A program made the position numbers and the translations under genes. A stretch of DNA of 64,000 nt, from positions 1,426,001-1,490,000 of the forward strand of contig JAQQWL010000011.1 in the NCBI GenBank assembly GCA_038363925.1, written 5' to 3'. Positions 36,600-48,183 of the stretch are shown here, in pieces. The notes under the pieces were generated by a model, which was not told the origin of the DNA, did no database searches, and saw nothing but the letters and a program-made list of their open reading frames with translations. Each line of letters begins with the position of its first letter. Within the stretch, counting starts at the first letter, position 1. This DNA comes from Apiospora phragmitis. Lineage: Eukaryota; Ascomycota; Sordariomycetes; Amphisphaeriales; Apiosporaceae.

Positions 36600-39430
36600 A
36601 TGGCTAGCAGGAACATAATCAGCGGAGAGCCCGGGGCAGCGACCCCTTCCACATCCTCCTCCAACCACCCGCGGTCTCCCTTGTACCAGCAGCACGACAA
36701 CTTCGACGACGACGACGATGAAGAGAACGACGACATTGACTTCCTCGACGCCGAAGAAGATACGGGCATCTTTGAGAATGACCCTCTCGACGAGGAGCCC
36801 ATCAGCTTCAAACGGAAACAGAAGCAGACCATGCTGACCAAGCCCGCGCGCCTGTTATCGGCGATAACAGGCAACCGCTCGCCGCATTCCTTGTCCGGCG
36901 CCAACACGCCAACACGCTTGCAGGGACTCGACTCCGCGAGGACAGAAAATGGGCACGGGAAGGGCACCCCGAAAGATGGAATACCGGTCGATTGGTACGT
37001 CGAGGGACCCGGGCGGCGCGTTGGCTACGAGGACATGACGGCCATCGACTGGATCTTCGAGTACACGAAAGAGCGACAGCGACTACGAGTATTATATTCG
37101 AGCGCATTGGGGGTTGTTGGATACTTGCAACAGCTGCTTGACGCAAGCCAGGTCTGGGTCGTACTGGTATTGACTGGGCTTGCGGTCGGGGCTCTTGCGG
37201 CAGGTATAGGTGTCACAACCGACTGGCTTGGAGACATCAAGGTCGGATATTGCTCATCTGGGAAAGAAGGTGGTGCATTTTATCTCAACAAAGACTTTTG
37301 TTGCATGGGATACGACCAAGGCGAGAAATGCCTCGGATGGAAACCCTGGGCCACTGCTCTTGGCGTGGGCAATGCCGGCGGGAGATGGTTTATTGGGTAT
37401 TTCTTCTACTTGTTATTCGCAGTGACCTTCGCTCTCTGCTCTAGTATTTTGGTAAAGGAGTATGGTATCTACGCGAAACATAGTGGTATACCAGAAATCA
37501 AGACGGTTCTGGGAGGATTCATCATAAAGCGATTCCTAGGGGTTTGGACCTTGATCACCAAGTCTTTGGGCCTTGTAAGTCTGGAAGGCTCGCATCATCT
37601 ACCTTGCTCATGACTCGCTAACGTCCAAGTAGATCCTCGCAGTCGGATCTGGCATGTGGCTAGGAAAGGAGGGTCCTCTGGTTCATGTGGCCTGTTGTTG
37701 CGCCAACCTCTTCATCAAGCTCTTCCCCAACATCAACAACAATGAAGCTCGCAAGCGCGAGGTACTCTCAGCGGCAGCAGCGTCGGGCATATCCGTCGCC
37801 TTCGGATCGCCGATTGGCGGCGTGCTTTTCTCTCTGGAGCAGCTGTCATACTACTTCCCCGACAAAACCATGTGGCAATCCTTCGTCTGCGCCATGACTG
37901 CCGCCGTCATGGTACAAGCTATCGACCCCTTTCGATCGGGGAAGCTGGTTTTGTACCAGGTCAAGTACACGTCACATTGGCACGGCTTTGAGATAGTTCC
38001 CTTTGCCATCCTCGGTGTCATCGGAGGCATCTACGGCGGCCTGTTCATCAAGGCCAACATGCGCGTACAGCAGTGGAAGAAGTCTACAAACTTGCCTTTG
38101 CCTGGCCCTCTCGTCCAGGTTGGCATTGTGGCACTCCTCACCGGCCTGATCAACTATCCAAACCTGTACATGCGGGCTCAGAATTCCGACCTGGTGTCTC
38201 AACTCTTCTCTCAATGCTCCCAGATGCTCGACGACCAATTCGGGCTTTGCAAGACCGGTGCTGCAACTGCGGGTACCATAATACTACTCCTTTTCGCCGC
38301 CGTTCTCGGCTTTTTCTTGGCCGCCATCACTTTCGGCCTGCAGATACCGGCTGGAATCATTCTCCCCTCTATGGCCATTGGTGCTCTTACAGGGCGCGCC
38401 GTTGGCATCGTCATGGAGATCTGGCAGCACAACCACCCGGGCTTCATCGCCTTCGCCTCCTGCGAGCCCGACATTCCCTGCATCACGCCCGGGACGTACG
38501 CCATTATCGGCGCCGCCGCGACGCTCGCCGGCGTCACCCGGCTGACCGTCTCGATCGTCGTCATCACGTTTGAGCTGACGGGCGCCCTGACGTACGTGCT
38601 CCCCATCATGGTGGCCGTGATGCTGGCCAAGTGGGTCGGCGACGCCTTCTCCCGCCGCGGCATCTACGAGTCCTGGATCCACTTCAACGGGTACCCCTTC
38701 CTCGACAACGGCGACGACGGCGCCGGCCGCCTGCACGTGCCCGACATCCCGCGGGCCAGATCATGACGCGCATCGAGGACCTCGTCGTGCTGACGGCGAC
38801 GGGCCACACGGTCGGCTCGCTGCGCCGCATCCTGGACGTCTGCGACTATCGCGGCTTCCCCGTCGTCCGCGACACCCGCGAAGCCCTGCTGCTCGGCTAC
38901 ATCTCGCGCGCCGAGCTGGTCTACAACCTCGCGAGCGCGGTCCAGCCGCCGCGCTCGCTCCCGCCCGAGGCCGAGGCCTTCTTCAGCCACCAGCCCCTCG
39001 CCGACCCCGTCGCCACCCTCGACCTGCGCCCCTGGATGGACCAGACCCCGCTCACCCTGCCCTCCCGCTCCAGCCTCCACCTCGCCGTCAGCTACTTCCA
39101 GAAGCTCGGCGTCCGCTACGTGCTCTTCGTCGAGCGCGGCTCCCTCGTCGGCCTGCTCACCAAGAAGGACTGCTGGTACGTCCTCAACGGCGCCGAGGAG
39201 ACGCGGCGTACGGCTGGTGACGGCGCTACGCAGGGTGGCGGTGGTGATGGTCTGGGGGAGGAGCTGGAGACCGCACGCGGGAGATGGGGGAGGGGGTCGA
39301 AGAGCGGGGGCTGTTGGGCAGAGATGGTGCGGATGATGAGGATGATGATGAGCTGGAAGAGGATGGCCGAGATGACGATGGGTCCAGGTCGCCTAAGGAT
39401 CTCGGTGGAAGGAGGATGGTCGTGTTATAG
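36600..39430 (+). CDS. CLC chloride channel/transporter (frame broken twice)
   Basis: CLC proteins move chloride, often in exchange for protons, across vacuolar, Golgi or plasma membranes. Exons 36600-37574 and 37633 onward join in phase over a 58-bp intron. The acidic N-terminus (about 140 residues) precedes a membrane core with HSGIPEIKTVLGGF, GKEGPLVHVA (the gating glutamate is present) and GLQIPAGIILPSMAIGAL. Two CBS domains follow. The frame breaks near 38752 (VPDIP then, one frame over, AGQIMTRIEDLVVL) and again in the G-rich stretch at about 39280-39296. After that point only the third frame gives an acidic fungal-type tail (EERGLLGRDGADDEDDDEL) ending at 39430. Each break behaves as one missing base in a C or G run; with both restored the gene has 924 codons plus stop. 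The ATG at 36600 has a good context. Confidence 0.9.
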
Positions 39431-40522
39431 AGAGAGGTAGCGATTGATTCATACAAGTAGCGATTGATATGTATAGAATGCGATTACTATATCATCAGTC
39501 TCCGCTTTTGATGTGTTTGCGTTGCTTGCTTGATATGGACTCGGCAAAAAAAGCAATCATCCTACAGACAGAAAACACGGTCAGTTCATGCCCAGCTCAG
39601 TCCTTCCTGACAATCCATAAACCAACCTCCCCTGGCAGTTGCGATTATTGGATCCCCCAAGTCATGACCTGTGGTCCTACGTTGACCGAACAATAATACA
39701 GGGGAGAGAAGATAGCTCATCGATCTGCCTTTGTCAGGTACTTGGTGCGGCAGTCTCGAAACGGACGAAGAGTGTGCAGTAGGAAGAGCTAAAGTCCGAA
39801 AGAAACGTCCAACTCCTGTTCTTCAGGGGTTTCACAAGTTACTACTCCTTTTCACAGAGAAGCCTAGCTAGCCCCTTAACTTACCTCGGTTGTCAGTCCC
39901 AGTAAAATCACCATGCCCGGTTTATTCAAATCACTTGCGATGGTCACCAAATGTACATGAGGTGTAGCATAATGCCCATTTTCGCCGATAGCAAGGGCAA
40001 AAACAAATAAACAGCACATAGTCAGATTGTCACCAAGATATCACAAGGCACTCCAATATGTTCAATCCATGTTTCATTACATTACTCTTTAAGAACCAAA
40101 GGCTATAGCAATTGCAGAGTCATCGTCTCTTTTGTCAGACACCTTAAGTCACAAGCTAAGGCTTGCACTATCGAGTTCTTGACCAAGCGTGACTTCATGC
40201 ATGAACTGCTTATTCGCGTGTGAAAACACAACGAAAATGCAATGCAACGACCCGTCCGTCGAAATGCTGCAATATCGGGGTATCATGTTGTCTTTCTCCT
40301 GGCAAACCAAAACTCCCCATGCAATGCAATGAGATCCCTTCCTTTCCGTACAATCATGTCGTTCGTGTGACCAGCATCTGCAAACCCTTGCTGATGAGGC
40401 AGCAGTTGGTTGTGTGCTGTGCATTCCATAGTCCACGCCTCCTAATATACAACCTCCACCACTCCGTCACGATGTCTTCACCACATTCGTATCGGGAGTC
40501 GATGTAGGACCGGAAGAGTTCC
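39431..40522. other. Convergent 3' spacer
   Basis: About 1.1 kb between the converging ends of the CLC and RING genes. Small open frames on both strands have no family signature. Nothing else is seen. Confidence 0.55.
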
Positions 40523-42572
40523 CTATCGTCCGATGGGCTGTTTCCCCTTCCGTGTTGCCGTCATAACCTTCAGCTCGAGGTGGTAGTATGATTTGAGGTT
40601 CTTGCCCGTGGTCCTGACGTCAACCTTTGAGCGGCAGACAGGACAGCACTTCTTGTTGCTGTCGATGTGTAGAGCTGAATGCAGACATTCAGAGCAGAAG
40701 AGATGGCCTGGGAGTAGCATGTTAGCAATGAAGAACAATGACGGGAAACGCGAAGGAGCAGAGAAGGAAGCTCCACTTACCACAATGCGTGACGGTCAAA
40801 TTCGACACGTCGTCCATGCAGATGACGCACTGGAATTTGGACAATTTAATCCGTTTGTCTATTGCGGGCTTCTGCAGCTCTTTGGGCACCTCATCCGCCT
40901 TTGACAAATCTAGCACCTCAAGATCTTCTTCCTTCGCCTGCGGAGCAGGTGAGGAGTCACCAAATACCGACCCGTCTGGTGATGACTGTCGTGCTGATCC
41001 CCGAGAGCGTCGTACAGGCCGTAGGGAATTGGATGTTGAAGTCCGGCGGGTACTGGCGGATGCATTGGCAGCAGACGATCGACGGCGTTTTCTCGTAGCG
41101 GCTGCGGGAGGTCCCATGGGAATAGGTGAGGATGACAGTGCGTTGTCGCGAGTTTCTTCCTTGGTCAAGTCCACCACTTGACTTAATCTGCGAGACCGCC
41201 GGGGGCGGTCGACGAAGCCATAGCGCCAGGCATTTCGCTCCCGAAGTCAGGCTGAGGAGATGAAGAGGGCTCTGTGAGTTGGGTTTGCGTGCGGACTGCA
41301 GCAAATGGACTGCTGTTCAGTGGCGGAAGTGAGGGTGACGAGAAGTTAGCCGAGGCGAGAGCAGAGACGTAATAATCGTCGCTCGCTGGCTCCTGGCCAG
41401 GTACTGAATTAATTGTAGAAGGAATGTTGGCGGAATTAATTGAACCGAAGTAGGTGTTCTGGTTAATGAGCGAGAGTGGTTGTTGTTGGGTTGAAGGCGG
41501 TTGGAGAGTTCCGGAGATAGTGGGGGGTTGATGGTTGTGATTGTGGTGGAGGAGATGGTAGACGTCGCTACTGCTGCTACTGCTGCCAAAGTCGATGTTG
41601 TTGTCGAACGAGTGTGAGGGCGAATTATTAGAGGGCGGATCAACTAAGTCCTGAGGCCGAAGTGGGGCGCATGCACATTGCTGGACTTGACTTTGGCCCT
41701 GGACTGGAACTGGACTTGGGTTGTCAAGGTTGTCGAATTCCTGGGCAGGTAAGAGAGCTGACGAGGAAGAAAAAGGATGGTAGCCTTGGCTGTTTGCAAT
41801 CGGGTTCAAGTTCAGGTTCGGATTTGAGCTGATTAGCCCCGAAGGCGACTCCGATTGATCAAATCCGCCACAAAATGGATAGTTGTTGCCGCCGCCGAAA
41901 TTGGGATTGGGCAGAGGCAGAGGCAATGACGGCTGCTGAAATTGGGCAGGTTGGCTGAGCGTCTGCGTTTCCCCGTAGGTGCGGTATTGGTATTGGTATT
42001 GCGAAACAAACCCGGGGAAATATCCGGAGTAGGGCACTTGGGGGGGGGAATCTGGGTGGCCAACATGCGATGTATTAGTTGGTCCAAATGTGTCGGGGAA
42101 TGATGGCAAATTATCGTTGCTGCTGTTGTTTCTGCTGTAGTAGTTCGTGTTGTCTGTGTCTGTCGTCGGGAAGGTGAAGTCCAGGGTTGTGTCTGGGAAG
42201 GGTTCGGAGGCAGAGTGAAAATAGCCGTCTGGTCCCAGGTAGCTTCCCATTGCTGAAGTAAAGATGCCCTCGTCGTCGCCGTTGGCGCCGGCTACGAAGT
42301 CGTCTATAAGCTCACAAGAGAATTGTCAGGCTATCGGGGGCTCCTTGCATAGTAAACGGAAATAGGTGAGAAGAAGACGAGAGGCGAGTATGTGTGTTTC
42401 TTTCATACCAACGAAGAATAATTCTAGGCAGATAACAGTTCAGGAAGACAGTGCCGTGGCATTGAATGTATCGGCTAATAGTACGTTTTGGACTTGACTT
42501 ACTTGAAGTTGAAAAGCCATTCACTAAATTGAGAAAGTTCGCCATTGATCGCAACTGCCTTTCCTCACCCAT
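40523..42572 (-). CDS. RING-finger protein, Slx8-like SUMO-targeted ubiquitin ligase candidate (frame broken)
   Basis: Exons: 42503-42572, 40781-42303 and 40523-40707. The first two give a long disordered S/P/Q/N-rich N-terminus (MANFLNLVNGFSTS spliced to NDFVAGANGDDEGIF). At about 41200 the frame stops, and six bases further the next frame carries RRSRRLSQVVDLTKEE and leads to the RING. One missing C in the run at about 41203-41207 joins them, and the total is then a multiple of three (592 codons from the ATG at 42572, or 583 from 42545). The RING is C3HC4: CVICMDDVSNLTVTHCGHLFC spans the second intron, then SECLHSAL and CCPVC. VVDL followed by acidic residues and EEDLEVLDLS resemble SUMO-interaction motifs, which together with the C-terminal RING is the layout of Slx8/RNF4-type ligases. 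The ligase role is inferred. Confidence 0.78.
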
Positions 42573-42602
42573 CGTTTACTTATTGAGCTGGTTTCCAAAG
42601 TG

Positions 42603-42619
42603 CCTACCTACCTACCTAC
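42603..42619 (+). repeat. CCTA tetranucleotide repeat
   Basis: Four tandem CCTA units (starting CCTACCTACC) lie about 30 bp upstream of the RING-gene start, in its likely leader or promoter. Confidence 0.8.
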
Positions 42620-44279
42620 TTAAACCTAGGCTACTTGACTCCTTGCGCGGCGGTGGATGCGGATTAGCAATGGATAGGTAATGGATGTGCTGAAGGCTGT
42701 TTGGGCCGCGTTCGGTCCCTGTCTCCCGCAAGGTTCCAAGGTTCCGATCCTCCCAAGGTTCGTGGATATATCGCTTTTGCTTGCTCGCAACCAGCAGCAA
42801 CGCAAGAGGTATGTATACTGCTCCTGGATGGCTTGGTTTCCAGGGAGGGGCGACTGGCATCCGATATAATCAATTGCCGGCCTGGAAGGGCTAGGAAGTG
42901 GTAAAGACTCGAGGTTCTCGATCATGGCGGGGAAGAGAAGCCCTGGCTTTTGAAGGCTTGCTGGCTGGACTGGGCCGGGCCGGGCTTTGGAGAATGGGAA
43001 GATAGGATAGGATAGAGAGAGGGAGGCGGATGTGTTGTTATTGCTTTATCCCAAGGAGCTTCCCGAGTGGAAAACTCGGCTGGGCAAACCGCTAAAGATG
43101 GATGAAGTACAGAACGCAGATGCGCGCACACGCACAGATGCACAGGATACACTATGTAGGTAAGGTAATGCAAGGTAGGTAGCTATTGGCCTCAACGATG
43201 ATGGTCTCTGCGTATGCGTGACTGTGGTATCACCTATGGGCATATATTGGATGTGGGATGTGGGTGGTGTGCATGCGTACTCCGTACCGTCAAGCAAAGC
43301 GAGTAATGAGGCTTTTGGACGTGAGGGGATTTTGCAAGTATTTGAATTCAAAAACTGTCGTATTTATTCCTCCTCGCCGCAACCGTTCTCGACGACGGAA
43401 ATGACATGGCGCGTGGGATAAATCAGGCTCGCAAGCCATGTACATCTTTCCGAGATGTAAGCCGGTCAAGTTGATTGCAATGGGCAACGGCCAAGTACTT
43501 TTGCGACTCCTACCTTGCAAGCATTCAAATCCACGTCGAAAAGTACATCTTACCCTTGCGACCCACCGCGCTTGCCGGCCTGTCTCAGTCAGCAGCAACG
43601 CCGGACGGGCTTGTCTAGTACATAAGGAGGTGAGGCCAAAAACAAAGAAAAGACGAAGGCAGAGGCGAGGAAAGGTGGGTACACTTCCTTTGCCGAATAC
43701 GGTGCCATGGTTTGTACTACACCAAGAGGGGGGCGGCTTTTGCATCGTCTGTCGCATCATGATGCTTGAGTTTTCCATCTATGTGACTCCCGTGCAAGGT
43801 TGGGTGACCGGTTGGAGTGCCGTATTTGGGGCTTTTTACTAATTGCCTAATTCGTACAGAATTGCTGCACGGAGGAGCGGACGGGCCAATCAGCGGCCGC
43901 GCCCCTGCGATATTTAAGGGCCAATGCATCTTCGGCTCAGCAGGCGATCACGGCTTTGCCAGCAGCCAGAAAACCAATATCCTCTCCTGGAACAACGTCA
44001 CGAAACTGGATCCTCCCACCTCCGGCTGCACAAGTGATCAAATAAACAACATGTTGTAAATGGCTTTCGTATACGACGGGACCGGTTAGGTATACAAATA
44101 TGGCCTCCTGTCTTATTGCTTTCTGTTGTCAGCCGGCCACATGATAGGTGGGACCTATCCCGAACCAACAAGGCCGGTCGGTCTGGTCGCGATACGTCGT
44201 ATATCGTCAATCGCGGGTGGGCCACATACAGTCGCCGTGAAACTTGGAGCTCATCCCGCATCTGGAGGCTCGCTTTCTC

Positions 44280-44312
44280 ACACACACACTCTCTCTCTCT
44301 CTCTCTTTCTCT
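44280..44312 (+). repeat. CA/CT dinucleotide microsatellite
   Basis: A short CA run passes directly into about nine CT units, then an interrupted TTTCTCTT tail. It lies in a region without a supported gene. Confidence 0.85.
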
Positions 44313-45045
44313 TATATGTGACCAAACTCGGCTCCGAGCTATCTTGCCAGCCAACTGCTGACGGCGGGCCTTTAACACTTGGGTCTTGGCCGTTCCGCTA
44401 GCGAGTGCCACGGTTTGAGAAGGCCATCGCTTGCGTTTGCGCCGAAACATTGCAAATTCTCAAAACTGCATCGTGCATGTACGTACATGCGTGGTGTCAC
44501 GGTTTCTCTGCGACCACCCTCGTCCATCGGAGATGATCATTCCTCCAAAATTCTTATCAGTCACACATTGTTGATCCACCAGCATCCTTGATTGCCTACA
44601 TGCACTTTTTGCAGTAGTGCAGTTCTGAATCTCGTGGGCATGGGCGGGTCGTTTCCCGCCTCAGTCGCCGGATTGGCTCCGGCACTGTGGAAGCATAGCG
44701 GTATCTTTTCTATTGCCCGAGCAGAAAAAAAACCGCAGGCATTCATGTTGTTCTGATACATACCTAATGTATGAATGCAGCCCAGGAGAAGAAAGGGAGT
44801 ACGTAATCTCCAACTTGGCCTGAAAAACTGTTAGTTACGGAAGTTCCTCCGGCTTACGAGCGCCCGGGCGTATGTTAGTATTGGCGCTGCTAGGGCGCTG
44901 CCACAGATCGGAAGAACTCCGACTCTCCCACTACCACCTTTTGGTCCCAGAGAGAAAATATTTCTCTACAGTCGGATTCAACAGCCAAGAGAATCCGAGA
45001 GGAACCTCCCTACTTACACACAGCCTTACGAAGGTTGGGTAGAAT

Positions 45046-45061
45046 CGGAGTTCGAACTCCG
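45046..45061. promoter_or_regulatory. 16-bp palindrome of CGG-N10-CCG form
   Basis: CGGAGTTCGAACTCCG is a perfect palindrome bounded by CGG and CCG with ten bases between. Inverted CGG triplets with fixed spacing are what Gal4-type zinc-cluster dimers bind, and N10 is the spacing described for Put3. It lies about 300 bp upstream of the ORF at 45358. Binding is inferred. Confidence 0.5.
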
Positions 45062-45290
45062 CCCAATCACGGTGGAGCTTCCCAGCACCAGATAAACGAA
45101 GTCATCATGCCACGTACAATGTATGCTCTTCCCGGCACTTCCTCCGCTTACAGTAGAGTCGCTTTGGAGATACTGCTCTCCGTGGATCCCCACATGACCG
45201 GCGTGCTATGCGGCATACGTCCACCTTGTCAGCATCTTTGACCAGCCCTTGCCTGGGTAGCTCCTACTTCCGGCTTAGTGGCGGCGGACC

Positions 45291-45306
45291 GGAGTTTGTA
45301 TAAGAA
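45291..45306 (+). promoter_or_regulatory. TATA-containing 16-mer, first copy
   Basis: GGAGTTTGTATAAGAA contains a TATA-like core and ends 52 bp before the ATG at 45358. It matches the element at 48048-48063 at 15 of 16 positions. Confidence 0.55.
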
Positions 45307-45357
45307 GCGAAGAATAAGCTGCCAGCCCATCATCATTCAGAGTCTGGCCCGTTCATC

Positions 45358-45630
45358 ATGAGAAGCACTGATTACGGTCTACTGTGGCTTACATCTTTCA
45401 CGCGAGCGCTTCCAGCCACAGTAATGACCTCAAAAGGTGCGATAAGGGCAGCAATCTGGAGTTGCTGCCTCATCATTTGTTGTTCTATGCAGCATGTTTT
45501 ATGCGCGCGGCTTGGTCCCTCTTTCGGCACGACCTGGGCTACGTGTCTCAAGTCCTTCCAATGGATGAAGGCCAATGCCCACCCATTCGCTGTGGGTGAT
45601 ATGAGGCGCTGGCTGGCAGGCATCCTTTGA
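45358..45630 (+). CDS. Unrecognised short open reading frame
   Basis: I do not recognise this 90-codon frame. It begins with an ATG 52 bp after a TATA-like element and has one hydrophobic segment in the middle (AIWSCCLIICCSM). No family motif is visible, and an overlapping frame over the same stretch is also open, so the frame choice is unsure. It may be a remnant of a longer gene or not coding. The only support is the promoter-like element upstream. Confidence 0.2.
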   Translation: MRSTDYGLLWLTSFTRALPATVMTSKGAIRAAIWSCCLIICCSMQHVLCARLGPSFGTTWATCLKSFQWMKANAHPFAVGDMRRWLAGIL

Positions 45631-46660
45631 CAGGATACGATACACACGAAGTGGCGGTCCGACTGCGGAACTAACTGATAGAGTTGGCGATCGTTAATTG
45701 CCTCTCAGACTCACTGCGATTACGTGGTTGTCTCAAGTGTATAGTTTCAACATGTTCAACACGCTTCATGGTTCTGGGAGGACTGCCAGTATTTGAGCTG
45801 GATTCAGAGCACGCTTCACTACTTTTAGTATCGGAATCGTGGCTCAACACCGTCTCAAATGCAGTGACCCGGGTCATCAGGGTTAATCTGCGCTTCCGTC
45901 TACCACAGGATATCAAGAGCGAAAAGTACACTTTTGTTGGCTACCTGCGGTCTTCTATCTTAATTGTCCGGATCTTGATGGTGGCACTGTCTCCTGTATC
46001 CAAAGTCACCTTGAGGACTCGAGTGAGTATCAAGATGCCTCATAGCCCTGCCAGATGATTTGAGTGGGCGCCAAAGCTCATATTTCCAATCAGCTGGTAG
46101 TCTGGTCCGTATGTCGAAAGGAACACCCTGAAAAGTTGGAGTCTTTCGGACAGAGTATGACAGACTCATTGCTCTGCACACCGTATATCTACGAGGCGCA
46201 CTTGAAACATTCTTCTCGCATTTTCACCGGGTTAGTTGGCAACTTCTGTCGGTGTAGCTATCTGCCAGTTTTCTAAATTTATATCAATGATGTAGTATAT
46301 GCCACTCTATTGCTTTCTGTCACTGGGGGCATCCTCCATGTACCTAAAGCTTCGGGATTATGGGTTTGAGCAAGGACAGAGCACATCGCAGCTGCCCGAT
46401 AAAAAAGTAGGAGGTAAGTATGCAAACATCATTGTATGGAGTAATACCCCGCCAAGATCAATTGAATGTCGATTATTCCTTCTTTGTCTCGCTTTCGCAT
46501 GTTGCGGCCTAGCGAAAAAGACATCGAACTCTTCTAGGTTTTTGGATCTACGAACATCAATTGATGGTTGTTGCTCGGCTATCGACCTCCAGAGACTCCC
46601 GGAGTACTAGATACTAGCCACCGGTGGGAAGGTCAGTCGCTCCTGATGGCAGTGCCCAAA
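45631..46660. other. Region without supported genes
   Basis: About 1 kb with scattered short open frames in several phases and no domain signature. It may be decayed coding sequence like its right-hand neighbour, but I cannot show that. Confidence 0.45.
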
Positions 46661-46679
46661 AATGCCCTGCTCCGGTGTG

Positions 46680-47693
46680 TGTAAATATTCGTGGAGGACG
46701 ATAACGACATGGCCATCCGCAACGCGCTGCTGGGTCTATCTCACGAACCAACGGCTCTGTGACCTGGCCCCGAGATTCCTATATGCGAAGGTGAAAGTCG
46801 ACGTCCTAGGCGAGATACCCGCAAGCCGCCGCAGAGCCCGGCCGGAATCGGAGGCGAAGCTGGAGCGCACCGAACGCCGCGCGCTGCGACTCGAGGGACC
46901 TTCCCTTCCAACCCAGCTCTCACCGGGCTCGTCAATTCGCTCGCCATATCTCTGGCCAAGCGCTTCCCAGATATGAGGCGCCTGGAACCTCGGAGGGTGT
47001 ACATACTGAGGTCATGGGAACTTGTTGAATGCTGGAACCAGTTTGAAGTCAATGTGTACGACGAAGAACGTTAGAAACAATGAGGAGGACGAAATGTATC
47101 TTCTAGCACCTGTAGGCACCTCACATAGGACTTTTTCTCTTTCTCTCAACATCCGCGACCTACGAATCCTAGTTTATCCCTTTCTTGGTCGAGAAGCAGC
47201 GTCCTTCACGGAGCTACACATCCGGTATTTTCAGAGAGGAAACCCGCACACCTTACGGGACTTTGATGAGCTGGCCACGGCAAACTTCGACTGGAACGTA
47301 CTGATCGACGAAACACACGCGAACCTATGCGCGTGGAACTACCAGCGTTCTCCAGCCCAACAGGAAGACGCTGAAGCCCTTGACCGTCGGCCAGATGGGA
47401 CGGAAGAATATGTTCGAACAGTTCGACATCCACGATTTCAGCGCGTTGGAGACTCTGGTCTCGTCTTCCCCGGCATCCCCCGCCCGGCCGACGTGTGTTG
47501 GCTCTGGCTGACGCCGACCCTGCGGGTTTTGACCATCGAGCTGTGCACGAAGGACAAGGAGCACGGCTGGATGTACTACCGCACTGAATATGCCAGAGAC
47601 TGGCTACCCCCCTCATGCAGCTGCCGGCCGATATACCCCAATACGACCCCGGCTCCGAGAATGGAACCTGGTCATTTTCCCCTCGGAGCATAG
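46680..47693 (+). pseudogene. F-box/LRR-like gene remnant
   Basis: Three coding-like pieces lie in order on the plus strand but in different frames. The first reads LTNQRLCDLAPRFLYAKV (about 46730), which is the stretch that follows the F-box in many fungal F-box proteins. The second reads LVNSLAISLAKRFPDMRRLE (about 46930), a leucine-repeat style segment. The third is an open frame at 47022-47693 with RDLRILVYPFLGREAASFTELH. No F-box proper and no good start codon is seen, and no introns that join the frames cleanly. It is best described as a decaying member of the large fungal F-box family, which evolves quickly. The family call rests on short motifs. Confidence 0.4.
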
Positions 47694-48183
47694 GGCAAAT
47701 TGCATTTCTTGGCATACAGCCGAGCATGGAGAAAAAGCGGATATGCAGTGGGGAACTATATCGCTGCGATGCCGCTGAGCCAGCGACCAGCAAGGCACAA
47801 CGCTGCAGAAGGCACGCTGCAGGCACATGTAGGCCCAGGTAATTGGCCTATGAGCGAGAAGAGAACCTCCGCAACAGCCGTTGCAGATTAGCCAAGTGTC
47901 GGCCCCTGACCTCGCCGGAGCCATGACCGAATCCCGATGGCATACCGCGAGATGTCTAAGGCCTGCAGGCCTGGCTTGACGTACTATCCATATCATATAT
48001 AGCGCACATACTTGGAAGGACGAACAGGCCGGGGGTAGCCTGTTGTAGGAGTTCGTATAAGAACGCACACCACCATACCCAGCACAAAGGCTGCTTACAC
48101 CTTTTCTCCATCGCTAACTACTCGCCGGTTTCCCTCTTGTAGTGACTAAGCCCCCTGGCATCTTCGTCACCAAGCCACCCAAG
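47694..48183. promoter_or_regulatory. Promoter region of the FMN-oxidase gene
   Basis: About 490 bp upstream of the FMN-oxidase start. It ends with a TATA-like element (listed separately) and a pyrimidine-rich leader. In-frame ATG at 48142 would add 14 residues before the signal peptide and is thought not to be used. Confidence 0.5.
48048..48063 (+). promoter_or_regulatory. TATA-containing 16-mer, second copy
   Basis: GGAGTTCGTATAAGAA lies 121 bp before the ATG at 48184 and differs by one base from the copy at 45291-45306. Confidence 0.6.

Larger units (their letters stand above)
42573..45357. other. Gene-poor region at the start of the accessory stretch
   Basis: About 2.8 kb. It contains CCTA repeats next to the RING gene, a CA/CT microsatellite at 44280-44312 and a 16-bp palindrome at 45046-45061. 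Open frames on both strands (for example 43290-43778 minus and 43998-44450 minus) show no recognisable domain and look spurious. Confidence 0.5.

Noticed and set aside
43290..44450. Minus-strand frames of about 150 codons near the CT microsatellite
   Set aside because: Arg-rich, repetitive translations with no motif; they appear to come from the simple repeat and its flanks.
45040..45075. tRNA T-arm-like sequence (GTTCGAAC)
   Set aside because: The stem does not pair over the usual five bases around a seven-base loop and no acceptor, D or anticodon arms are found; the word is part of a palindrome.
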